NCBI GenBank assembly: GCA_024653865.1
Contig: JANLHD010000173.1
Location: 1-6,578 of the forward strand
Reading direction: 5' to 3'
DNA from: an archaeon
GTDB taxonomy: Archaea; Iainarchaeota; Iainarchaeia; Iainarchaeales; Iainarchaeaceae
Length of the DNA stretch: 6,578 nt
The translations under genes and the position numbers were made by a program. The notes under the pieces were generated by a model. It had not been told where the DNA came from. It ran no database searches and was given only the letters and a program-made list of their open reading frames with translations. This document shows positions 1 to 5,345 of the stretch, piece by piece; position 1 is the first letter of the stretch; each line of letters starts with the position of its first letter.

Positions 1-339
1 GTCCTCGAGAAAAACGCCGAACGAGTTGAGGGCCTCTAGGTAGTAATCAATCCTTGCCTTGCTTGCTGGAAGAGAGCTTTCTATCCTGAAAGTGTTTGCG
101 TCCGAGGAGTATGTGAAGGGGATTATTCTTGAATCAATTTGTTTTTCCGCCTCGTTTAGGGTCAGGTTTGAGAGGTTGTTTTGGATGTTTGAGTACTTGT
201 CCGACACCCTGCGGAATGCGTTCATTTCGCTTTGCGCATCGGAAAATTCCGATGAGTGGTCGGTTGAACTTAGGAACAGCGAAATTGTCGCCCCCAAAAG
301 AAGAACCACCATCAGGGAAAATACGACTCCGCGGGTCAT
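1..339 (-). CDS. Membrane-anchored pilin-like surface protein, 3' end cut off by the window edge
   Basis: This open frame starts at ATG 339 and runs off the left edge after 113 codons with no stop, so the C-terminus is missing. The start overlaps the stop of the upstream large gene as ATGA, and a GGAGG lies 8 nt upstream, which fixes the start. Residues 5-23 form one hydrophobic helix after MTRG, resembling the neighbours' prepilin-like starts (R-G, then VVFSL). The rest that is visible is hydrophilic and Asn/Ser-rich, with N-linked sequons (NLS, NLT), a predicted helical stretch around residues 33-70, and no cysteine. This fits an anchored protein with its bulk outside the cell. I recognise no family. 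As the fifth gene of the pilin-like operon, translationally coupled to the vWA/propeller protein, it is inferred to work with it. The reading frame is secure and the function unknown. Confidence 0.8.
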   Translation of the reverse strand, partial: MTRGVVFSLMVVLLLGATISLFLSSTDHSSEFSDAQSEMNAFRRVSDKYSNIQNNLSNLTLNEAEKQIDSRIIPFTYSSDANTFRIESSLPASKARIDYYLEALNSFGVFLED

Positions 340-3083
340 GTTTGTTGCCTCCATACCGCGTATTCGACTTCGAACACCTCTGTTGCCGGCCCGCCGTAAC
401 AGTTCACCGCATCGATGTTGTAAAGCGGGCATTCGCGCAGCGAGTTGTCGTCGTTTATGGTCGCGTAGATTACTCCTTCGTTTTCGATTGATATTCCCGT
501 ATATGCCTGGACGAAGCTTGTGCATGATGGCGTATCCGCCGAGCATAGCGCCGGAACTTCGAGTTCATTTAGGATTTCGCCCTGCGTGTCGCCAAGGTAA
601 AATCTCAGCGCGGTGGAATTCGCGTCGAGTTCTCCTATGTTTTCCACCGTTACCTCAAGGGAGACGTCGTTTCTTCCGGTTATTTCCCCAGAGGTAATGT
701 CGACAGAGAGGTCCCTTGAATTGAATGCAAGTGTTGCCGATGCGTTGAAATCAATCGAGTAAAAATTGCCGTCCGACCCCACGAAATTGAATGTCGTGCC
801 TTCCCCGGGGAATGTGAGTGCGTCTATGCCGCACACGTTGGCGTTGTCGCATGGGAAGTTCAGTACGTAAGTTACGCTCCATGGGCTGTCCGGGGTTATG
901 GAGCCCGCGCTGAAAACCAGGTTGCCGTCTCCGAATACTCCGCCGCCTGTGTCGATGATGTCTGCGCCGTTGATGACTGGCACGCTTACATTCGAGTCGT
1001 TCGCGAGTTCGCTTATCTTCGCCGCTATGATTTCATAAATGTCCTGGAGCGCATTCTGGTCACCCGCATAGTAATACTCGCCGCCGGTTGCGTCTGCAAT
1101 TGCGCGCAGTTCGATTTCGCTTGCGTCCTCCCCGAATCCTACTGTAAAAATTATTATGCCATTTGCCACGGCATCTATGGCGGCGGCTTCGGAGTCGCCT
1201 TCGTTTGACTGGCCATCGCTTAGAACAACCTGAAAGCTAAGCGCGCTGGGGTTTGCCCTTGCGGAAGTTAGTTCTGATGTTGCCGAGTATATTCCGCTTG
1301 CTATGTCCGTGCCTCCCGAGGCGGTGAGTGCATTGATTGCTGAATGGATGAGTGAAATATTCGAGGTGAGGGGCTGGTTTAGGGAGCCGGTTGTGTTGAA
1401 TGTTGATAGTGCGAGTTGGTCTGGCGGCGCGCTCCATCCATTGAAGTCCGCGAAAGTGTTTGCCGCAACCTGCGCGTTGTTTATCCGCGGCCCTGTTGCG
1501 ATTTCTATCGTCACAAATCCTATTGAGCCCGCTGTCAGGAAGGCGAACCCGTCAGAATACGCAACGTCGGCGTAGGTGTAGGGTGTTGCGAATGAATCCA
1601 TCAGGCTAATGTTGCTCGGGTCGCTGACGTCGAGAATTTGCAGGCTTGTCGAGTCCGCAACGTATGCGACGCCGTTTTCGACGTGCACGTTGTATGCATT
1701 TGACGGCGTGTTGAATGTGTCGAGAAGAACGATGTTATTGGGGTCGCCAACGTTTATTGTGGCAAGGCCGGAAGAGCCCAACGCAACGTATGCGACGTTT
1801 CCTGAAACAAAAACACCGTTCGCGCTTCCGCCGGGGTCGAGTGTGTCCGTTTCAGAAATGTTGTTTTTGTTCGAGATGTCTACAACACTCAGGCCTGAGC
1901 CCCCCCGTGCCACATAGGCGTAATTTCCCAAGACAAAAACGTCAATGCTGCCTGAGAGATTTACCCTGTCCGCGAAAGAGAGGTTCGAGGGATTTGAAGC
2001 CGAGTAAACATATAATCCTAAACTGTTGCCCCCGCCTGTGCCGTCGCCTGCCACATACACGTATCCGGAGTCCGCGAATACGCCGTATATTGTATCAAAT
2101 TGGATGTTGTCGAGAAGCTGCATTGCGGAAGGGTTGCTTATGTTATAGGAAAACAATTCATCCGTGGAGTAGGTGTCCGCAACAAATGCGTAGTCGCCAT
2201 AGCCGTGAACATCCATGTAGGTCCCGGAGTCCACTCTTTGGAATTCGGTTGGTAGGCGCGGGTTTGAGACATCAATGCTCCGCAGGCCATATGCTCCGTC
2301 GGCGAGGAATATTTCGGTTCCGCTTAGCCAGATGGCTTGCGCGCTGCTCGCATTAGAATGGCCGCTCCAGCTCATGCTTCCGCTTCTATCCATTACTATG
2401 GCAACATCCACCGGCTTTCTTACTTCTTCGGGGATTGACACGCCAAGGGTTATGGAAACGTTTTGGTCGCACACTATTGCATCGCCTGGCTCCACGGTGA
2501 GGCTGAAGTCAACCAGGATGTTCACGTCGGCAAAATGCGCCTCGGAGAAAAGCGCCCCTTCAACGCCTTTTTGGTTTTCGAATGGGAGCCAGAAGGCCTC
2601 TTCGAACTGGGCAAAGGAAACGTTGCAGTCCCCTGGCGGCTGCTTGCGCAAAAAGTACTTCGAGCCCCCCACAAAATCTTCGGGCGCGCCAAAGCCCGCC
2701 GTGCCGGTTATGATGTTCGAATCTGGAAAGCACGCCTCGAATGTCTGGCTTGCGGCGCATGCGGTTTCTTCAAGCGTGAATGAGCGCACTGTGACGTTCG
2801 CATCAAAGCCTTCGGGGAGGTTTGAGAGGAGTTCTTGCCTGAAAAGCGCGGCGGCCTGCGTGGGCGAATTGGAGTCGAGGGTTGTTACGACATAGCCAGT
2901 GTTCTCAAGCACGAACAATAGGTCCTCGGCCACATTGCTTGTTTGCATGGCTCCCAGCGCCTGATTGGAACTAAGGCCTATGAAAAAAAAGCTCGCGCTT
3001 ATGAGTATGGACACGGCTATTGCCATGTCGAGGGTGAATGCGAAGCCTTTTTCACTCGAGTTCGTAGAGCGTGAGTTTTGCAA
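336..3083 (-). CDS. Large surface protein: vWA domain with an inserted LVIVD beta-propeller
   Basis: Likely an extracellular adhesin- or sensor-like protein anchored by one N-terminal helix. From TTG 3083 it is about 915 aa. K12-G13 precede a hydrophobic helix (14-38) in a prepilin-like setting. An unrecognised exported domain follows (about 40-220, Cys 109, 118, 153, 205). The vWA domain opens at about 223-237 with the metal-site motif DRSGSM (D232, S234, S236). About seven LVIVD-type blades of 41-47 aa follow (about 250-528; recurring cores such as GNYAYVA and LQILDVSDPSN). The vWA fold then resumes (about 532-691) with SGGTD (T592) and VLSDG (D623). The C-terminus (about 789-900) is Ig/CARDB-like, with six of the ten cysteines lying between 745 and 895. 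Many N-X-S/T sequons suggest a glycosylated surface protein. It overlaps the upstream gene by 32 nt. An in-frame TTG at 3110 is possible, but GGAGG 8 nt before TTG 3083 favours the shorter form. Domain calls are confident; the ligand is unknown. Confidence 0.9.
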   Translation of the reverse strand: MQNSRSTNSSEKGFAFTLDMAIAVSILISASFFFIGLSSNQALGAMQTSNVAEDLLFVLENTGYVVTTLDSNSPTQAAALFRQELLSNLPEGFDANVTVRSFTLEETACAASQTFEACFPDSNIITGTAGFGAPEDFVGGSKYFLRKQPPGDCNVSFAQFEEAFWLPFENQKGVEGALFSEAHFADVNILVDFSLTVEPGDAIVCDQNVSITLGVSIPEEVRKPVDVAIVMDRSGSMSWSGHSNASSAQAIWLSGTEIFLADGAYGLRSIDVSNPRLPTEFQRVDSGTYMDVHGYGDYAFVADTYSTDELFSYNISNPSAMQLLDNIQFDTIYGVFADSGYVYVAGDGTGGGNSLGLYVYSASNPSNLSFADRVNLSGSIDVFVLGNYAYVARGGSGLSVVDISNKNNISETDTLDPGGSANGVFVSGNVAYVALGSSGLATINVGDPNNIVLLDTFNTPSNAYNVHVENGVAYVADSTSLQILDVSDPSNISLMDSFATPYTYADVAYSDGFAFLTAGSIGFVTIEIATGPRINNAQVAANTFADFNGWSAPPDQLALSTFNTTGSLNQPLTSNISLIHSAINALTASGGTDIASGIYSATSELTSARANPSALSFQVVLSDGQSNEGDSEAAAIDAVANGIIIFTVGFGEDASEIELRAIADATGGEYYYAGDQNALQDIYEIIAAKISELANDSNVSVPVINGADIIDTGGGVFGDGNLVFSAGSITPDSPWSVTYVLNFPCDNANVCGIDALTFPGEGTTFNFVGSDGNFYSIDFNASATLAFNSRDLSVDITSGEITGRNDVSLEVTVENIGELDANSTALRFYLGDTQGEILNELEVPALCSADTPSCTSFVQAYTGISIENEGVIYATINDDNSLRECPLYNIDAVNCYGGPATEVFEVEYAVWRQQT
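348..352 (-). promoter_or_regulatory. Shine-Dalgarno site of the last operon gene
   Basis: On the minus strand GGAGG lies 8 nt before ATG 339, inside the last codons of the large upstream gene. It favours ATG 339 over the in-frame ATG at 354, which overlaps the motif itself. Confidence 0.7.
1500..2336 (-). repeat. LVIVD-type beta-propeller repeat block inserted in the vWA domain
   Basis: This stretch encodes about seven tandem degenerate repeats of 41-47 residues. Each runs roughly V-x-V-x-G-x-x-A-Y-V-A, then G-L-x-I-x-D-V-S-D-P-x-N, then a strand ending in a small hydrophobic pair. The clearest units contain GNYAYVARGGSGL, GNVAYVALGSSGL and NGVAYVADSTSLQILDVSDP. The last unit lacks its final strand, which suggests that the first residues of the block close the ring (inference). 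It lies between the two halves of the vWA fold, with Ser/Gly/Asn-rich linkers on entry and a short ATGPR exit. Confidence 0.85.
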
Positions 3084-3552
3084 TTGCCTCGCCTCCTTTG
3101 TATTCCACAATTCTCGAGAGCACTATTTTTGTTGCGTCCCCTCCGGGTGCAAGGCCGGCGCTTGAGTTGTCTATTCCATCGAATTCAAAGAAAAAATCGT
3201 ATCTTCCGATGTTCATTTTTTGCCTGAGCAGTTCATAATCGGCTGAGTGGTTCGAGAATGCTGCGAGTTTTTGCTCAAAGAGCCGCCTGTCCGATATGGC
3301 AAGGCCTGGCCTGTTGAGGTCGCCAATTTCTAGGGTTTCCCAGCCAGATGGCTCGCCGGGGCTTCTGGCAAGGTAGTCGAGCGCGTAATCGGCCTTTATT
3401 CGCATTTCCAAAAAATCCGCATCGCCCCTAACTTGCGCGTCGCGTTCCTGGAACTGCGTTGCGATGAAAAACCAGGCGACAACAAAAATGAGCACAGCGA
3501 GGGCAAAGTCCATGAGCACTGCCTGGGCTTTTTGGCTAGATGTTTTCAACAA
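3052..3552 (-). CDS. Pilin-like membrane-anchored protein (third gene of operon)
   Basis: A 166-aa protein with a short polar N-terminus (K3, K8), then one hydrophobic helix (about 16-31, ALAVLIFVVAWFF), then a soluble, cysteine-free, presumably extracytoplasmic region. The start resembles a class III prepilin signal (KA, then QAVLMD), but the acidic residue is Asp one position later than the usual Glu. The helix is followed by a charged amphipathic stretch (QERDAQVRGDADFLEMRIKA). Then comes an ARSPGEPSGWETL segment of a kind I associate with archaeal pilin-like proteins, and C-terminal strands. Two tandem TTG codons (3552, 3549) are the only plausible starts, because an in-frame TGA lies two codons upstream. 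GGTGAT is better spaced for 3549 than for 3552. It overlaps the upstream gene by 17 nt and the downstream gene by 32 nt. Likely a minor pilin or pseudopilin; no family name is certain. Confidence 0.85.
   Translation of the reverse strand: MLKTSSQKAQAVLMDFALAVLIFVVAWFFIATQFQERDAQVRGDADFLEMRIKADYALDYLARSPGEPSGWETLEIGDLNRPGLAISDRRLFEQKLAAFSNHSADYELLRQKMNIGRYDFFFEFDGIDNSSAGLAPGGDATKIVLSRIVEYKGGEAIAKLTLYELE
3092..3096 (-). promoter_or_regulatory. Shine-Dalgarno site that decides the start of the vWA/propeller gene
   Basis: GGAGG, in the context AAGGAGGCGA on the minus strand, lies 8 nt before TTG 3083. The alternative TTG at 3110 lies upstream of this motif and has no comparable site that I can see, so the later TTG is preferred. 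The protein then starts at LQNSRSTNSS. Confidence 0.65.
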
Positions 3553-3901
3553 AAATCACCCCGCCAATTTTTTCCACCAAAACAGTTCCGCTTGAAAGCT
3601 CCGAGTTTATATGGGTGCCTTCAATGTAGCAAAAGCTTTTTTGGAAACTGATTGTGGACCCTGTTATGTTGGCGTCGAAATAGAGTGTTGTTTCAATTGA
3701 GGCGTTTCCTTGCGTGGCAAGCACCGCGCTGATTGCTGACTGGAGTTTTGTGCACTCAATTGCCTGCCTTGAGTCCTCTGCCGAGAACCTCGCCGCCTCG
3801 TTGAAGTTTCCGAGCTGCAAATAAACGAACAAAAGCAGCAAGAGAACCCCTAGAAATGCGATTACTGTTTCGACCGCGACCTGCGCCCTAGCACTAGCCA
3901 A
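3536..3901 (-). CDS. Small class III-signal (type IV pilin-like) protein
   Basis: A 121-aa protein with the archaeal class III signal pattern right at the N-terminus: MASARA, then Q7-V-A-V-E11, then a long hydrophobic helix (about 12-30). Cleavage by an EppA/PibD-type prepilin peptidase would be expected just before Q7. The Glu five residues into the mature protein is the residue pilins use for assembly. The helix continues into an amphipathic segment (GNFNEAARFSAEDSRQAIE), then a small beta-rich domain with C50 and C91, which could form a disulfide, and sequons NAS and NIT. TTG is the only possible start: an in-frame TAG lies immediately upstream and no other start codon occurs before the signal. 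A weak GGTGG lies 6 nt upstream. It overlaps the first pilin gene by 8 nt. Best read as a minor pilin. Confidence 0.87.
   Translation of the reverse strand: MASARAQVAVETVIAFLGVLLLLLFVYLQLGNFNEAARFSAEDSRQAIECTKLQSAISAVLATQGNASIETTLYFDANITGSTISFQKSFCYIEGTHINSELSSGTVLVEKIGGVIFVENI
3555..3560 (-). promoter_or_regulatory. Shine-Dalgarno-like GGTGAT before tandem TTG starts
   Basis: GGTGAT on the minus strand matches the 3' part of the archaeal SD consensus GGAGGTGAT. It ends 5 nt before TTG 3549 and 2 nt before TTG 3552, so initiation at 3549 is somewhat more likely. It lies within the last codons of the upstream gene, consistent with coupled translation. Confidence 0.5.
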
Positions 3902-4340
3902 CTATATCCACCGCCACGTTCCCGTCGGAAAAGGTGGCCTTGAGCTTGTGCCTGCCAGGCCCTGCCGCAATTGTCGAGGGGGTTAGGCTTGGTTTTGTGT
4001 ACGCAAACACATCGCTGATTCCGGCGCCTGTTTCTATTCGTATTGTGACGCTTTTTTGGGAGACGCTAAATGATTCCATGTTGTTTGGCAATTGGACTTC
4101 GAAAAAAACCGTGCTGCCCTCGCCGTAGGATGCGACTATGTTTGCGTGGTTAGCCACCTGGGTAACTGCAGAATCCGCGGTTGCGAATGCGGAGGATTCG
4201 TTGAAGGACCAGAGCGAAAATCCGAACAAGACCCCTGCAACAATGAGCGAGAATGCAAGAAGGATTAGGTACTCGATGGAAACCTGCGCACGCCTTCCCG
4301 GGCGTGAGCGCAAGCTGGGGGTTGGTATTTTTTTGGCCAC
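3894..4340 (-). CDS. Archaeal type IV pilin-like protein with canonical class III signal peptide
   Basis: A 148-aa protein and the first gene of the operon. The basic leader (residues 1-18, ending GRRA) is followed by Q19-V-S-I-E23-Y and a hydrophobic helix to about residue 44. This is the textbook class III signal (QXSXEXXXL) cut by an archaeal prepilin peptidase just before the Gln. The mature head (about 45-148) is cysteine-free and beta-rich, with a GEGSTVFFEVQLPNN segment and a C-terminal GPGRHKLKATF...VAVDIVG hairpin, as in many small archaeal pilins. GTG 4340 is the first start codon after an in-frame TAG. A TATA-like element sits about 23-26 nt upstream, so the transcript is probably leaderless or nearly so. 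A downstream TTG (codon 10) is less likely. Probably the pilin that founds or leads this complex; whether it is a major or minor subunit cannot be seen. Confidence 0.92.
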   Translation of the reverse strand: MAKKIPTPSLRSRPGRRAQVSIEYLILLAFSLIVAGVLFGFSLWSFNESSAFATADSAVTQVANHANIVASYGEGSTVFFEVQLPNNMESFSVSQKSVTIRIETGAGISDVFAYTKPSLTPSTIAAGPGRHKLKATFSDGNVAVDIVG

Positions 4341-4353
4341 TATTAAATGACGC

Positions 4354-4369
4354 TATTTTATATAAAAAG
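4354..4369 (-). promoter_or_regulatory. Putative archaeal TATA promoter of the pilin-like operon
   Basis: On the minus strand this reads CTTTTTATATAAAATA, centred about 23-26 nt before GTG 4340, the spacing expected for a TBP site driving a leaderless transcript. GGAGGA just upstream (about 4372-4377) lies outside such a transcript, so it is more plausibly part of the TFB-contact region than a ribosome site. All five operon genes overlap downstream, so this is the only visible promoter for them. Confidence 0.6.
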
Positions 4370-4426
4370 TTCCTCCCGCAGTGGCGCGAAAAAAAACGCA
4401 AAAATGCCTGAATTGGGTTATTTTTT

Positions 4427-4440
4427 TTGATAAAAATCAA
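4427..4440. repeat. Short inverted repeat in the divergent promoter region
   Basis: TTGAT-AAAA-ATCAA is a perfect 5-bp inverted repeat with a 4-bp spacer, between the two divergent promoters and beside a run of T. It could be an operator half-site pair. A 5-bp palindrome in an A/T-rich spacer is also easily expected by chance. Confidence 0.2.
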
Positions 4441-4501
4441 GGCAAAATGGGGTAAAGTGCCTCAAATTGGCAGTACTAGGGGTTTTTTTGCAAAAGGAAG
4501 G

Positions 4502-4508
4502 TTTAAGA
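4502..4508 (+). promoter_or_regulatory. Putative TATA box of the transglutaminase-like gene
   Basis: TTTAAGA, preceded by a purine-rich AAAAGGAAGG segment, is centred about 22-28 nt before the in-frame ATGs at 4527 and 4533. This matches a leaderless archaeal promoter and argues that the in-frame TTG at 4467, upstream of the box, is not the start. Confidence 0.5.
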
Positions 4509-4526
4509 GCAATTATCCAGGCAATT

Positions 4527-5345
4527 ATGTATATGTTTGAGGTTCCTGAGGACCAGGGTTTGAGGAGGTTCTCCTCGGAAAAATTCCTTCTGCGCAACAT
4601 AAATGCGCTTGAGCGCAGCCTACTTGATGAAAATGACGTGGAGAAAAAGCAGGATATTGTGGTGCAGCTCGAGGCATTGAAGCACGAGCTCTCAAGGCTC
4701 TCGGGCCCTGGCAGTTCGGAGTCTTCAGGCGAGAAGCTAGGCGAGGATGGCAAAATTGCGGGGAGCCGTGAAAAATTGTTCAGGCTTCTTCTGGAGCGCC
4801 ACGCGAGGCTCATAGGGGACGAGGAAACAAGGACCGTGGGCGAAATTAAGGCGATGGTCACCAAAGACGACCTCACGGTGCAGGCACTTGCCGGCTCTTT
4901 TATGGCGGAGAATTATGTTTTTGAGAAGGATTATTTGCATGCGGCGCAGAAGGCTTTCGATTATGTGAAAAATGAAATCGGGTTTGTTGACGCGAACCTG
5001 AACATATCTTTTTGGCTGACGGCAAAGGAAATCGTGGCAAATAAGCTAGGGGATGACGAGGACCAGGCCGTGCTTTTGTGTTCGCTCTTGTACGCACTCG
5101 GTGATGAAAATGCCGAGGTCGTGGTTGCGGAGCTCGAGGACGCGTCCGCGCATGCATTTGTTCTCACAAATTTTGGCGGGAAAACCATTATTCTTGACCC
5201 AATCCAAAACATTGATTTTCGAAGATACTTCGGGGAAAAGAGTGCGGTTCTTTCCAAGTACTCCTACAGGGGAAGCAAAATCAGGCGGTTTATTTTCCGG
5301 TTCAACAATTCGAACTACGAGCAGTTTGAAAATTCAGAGTTTTGA
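4527..5345 (+). CDS. Transglutaminase-like fold protein lacking the catalytic Cys
   Basis: A 272-aa protein with no signal peptide or membrane helix, so probably cytoplasmic. Residues 1-60 are charged and helical, 61-80 a Ser/Gly-rich linker, 81-120 helical. From about 125 to 230 it resembles the transglutaminase-like (papain-fold) superfamily: HAAQKAFDYVKNEIGF, then W163 and the segment leading to G175-DDEDQAVLLCSLLYALG, then AHAFVL (H209) and IILDP (D224). Family members usually read GDCEDQA-LL-SLL-ALG at the first motif. Here the catalytic Cys position is Asp (D177, codon GAC), while the His and Asp of the triad remain. C185, eight residues later in the same helix, is unlikely to substitute. 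ATG 4527 (or 4533) is chosen because a TATA-like box lies just upstream; TTG 4467 would add 20 residues lacking support. It ends 12 bp inside the convergent kinase gene. The fold is fairly sure, loss of activity inferred, role unknown. Confidence 0.82.
   Translation: MYMFEVPEDQGLRRFSSEKFLLRNINALERSLLDENDVEKKQDIVVQLEALKHELSRLSGPGSSESSGEKLGEDGKIAGSREKLFRLLLERHARLIGDEETRTVGEIKAMVTKDDLTVQALAGSFMAENYVFEKDYLHAAQKAFDYVKNEIGFVDANLNISFWLTAKEIVANKLGDDEDQAVLLCSLLYALGDENAEVVVAELEDASAHAFVLTNFGGKTIILDPIQNIDFRRYFGEKSAVLSKYSYRGSKIRRFIFRFNNSNYEQFENSEF

Larger units (their letters stand above)
4341..4526. other. Divergent intergenic promoter region
   Basis: This 186-bp A/T-rich spacer between the pilin-like operon and the transglutaminase-like gene carries a TATA-like element for each direction, runs of A (about 4389-4396) and T (about 4421-4428), and one short inverted repeat. 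I see no convincing small gene or structured RNA in it. Confidence 0.7.

Noticed and set aside
59..697. Long plus-strand open frame opposite the operon's last two genes
   Set aside because: It straddles two overlapping minus-strand genes that have SD support and coherent domains. Its translation is Arg/Pro/Cys-rich and shows no motif, so it is an antisense shadow.
1500..2336. Repeat block considered as a DNA-level tandem repeat or CRISPR-like array
   Set aside because: Repetition is only at the protein level with irregular 41-47 residue spacing and diverged codons; there are no identical DNA repeats or spacers.
1715..2895. Two plus-strand open frames of over 200 codons opposite the vWA/propeller gene
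   Set aside because: They lie antisense to clear propeller and vWA coding sequence, with low-complexity basic translation and no start signals. GC-rich third positions of the real gene open these frames.
4150..4440. 96-codon minus-strand frame overlapping the first pilin gene
   Set aside because: It lies in another frame over the canonical class III signal and runs through the TATA element. The pilin frame is clearly the coding one.
4381..4440. A-run and T-run region as a possible terminator or small RNA
   Set aside because: No GC-rich stem precedes the T run and the region lies between divergent promoters, so neither a terminator nor an RNA gene is supported.
4467..4526. N-terminal extension of the transglutaminase-like protein from TTG 4467
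   Set aside because: These 20 codons include a T run and the TATA-like element, and they lack an SD site; ATG 4527 or 4533 fits better.
4418..4876. 152-codon minus-strand frame extending past the transglutaminase-like start
   Set aside because: Ser/Arg-rich translation antisense to the real gene, and it crosses the divergent promoter region. No signal or family motif.
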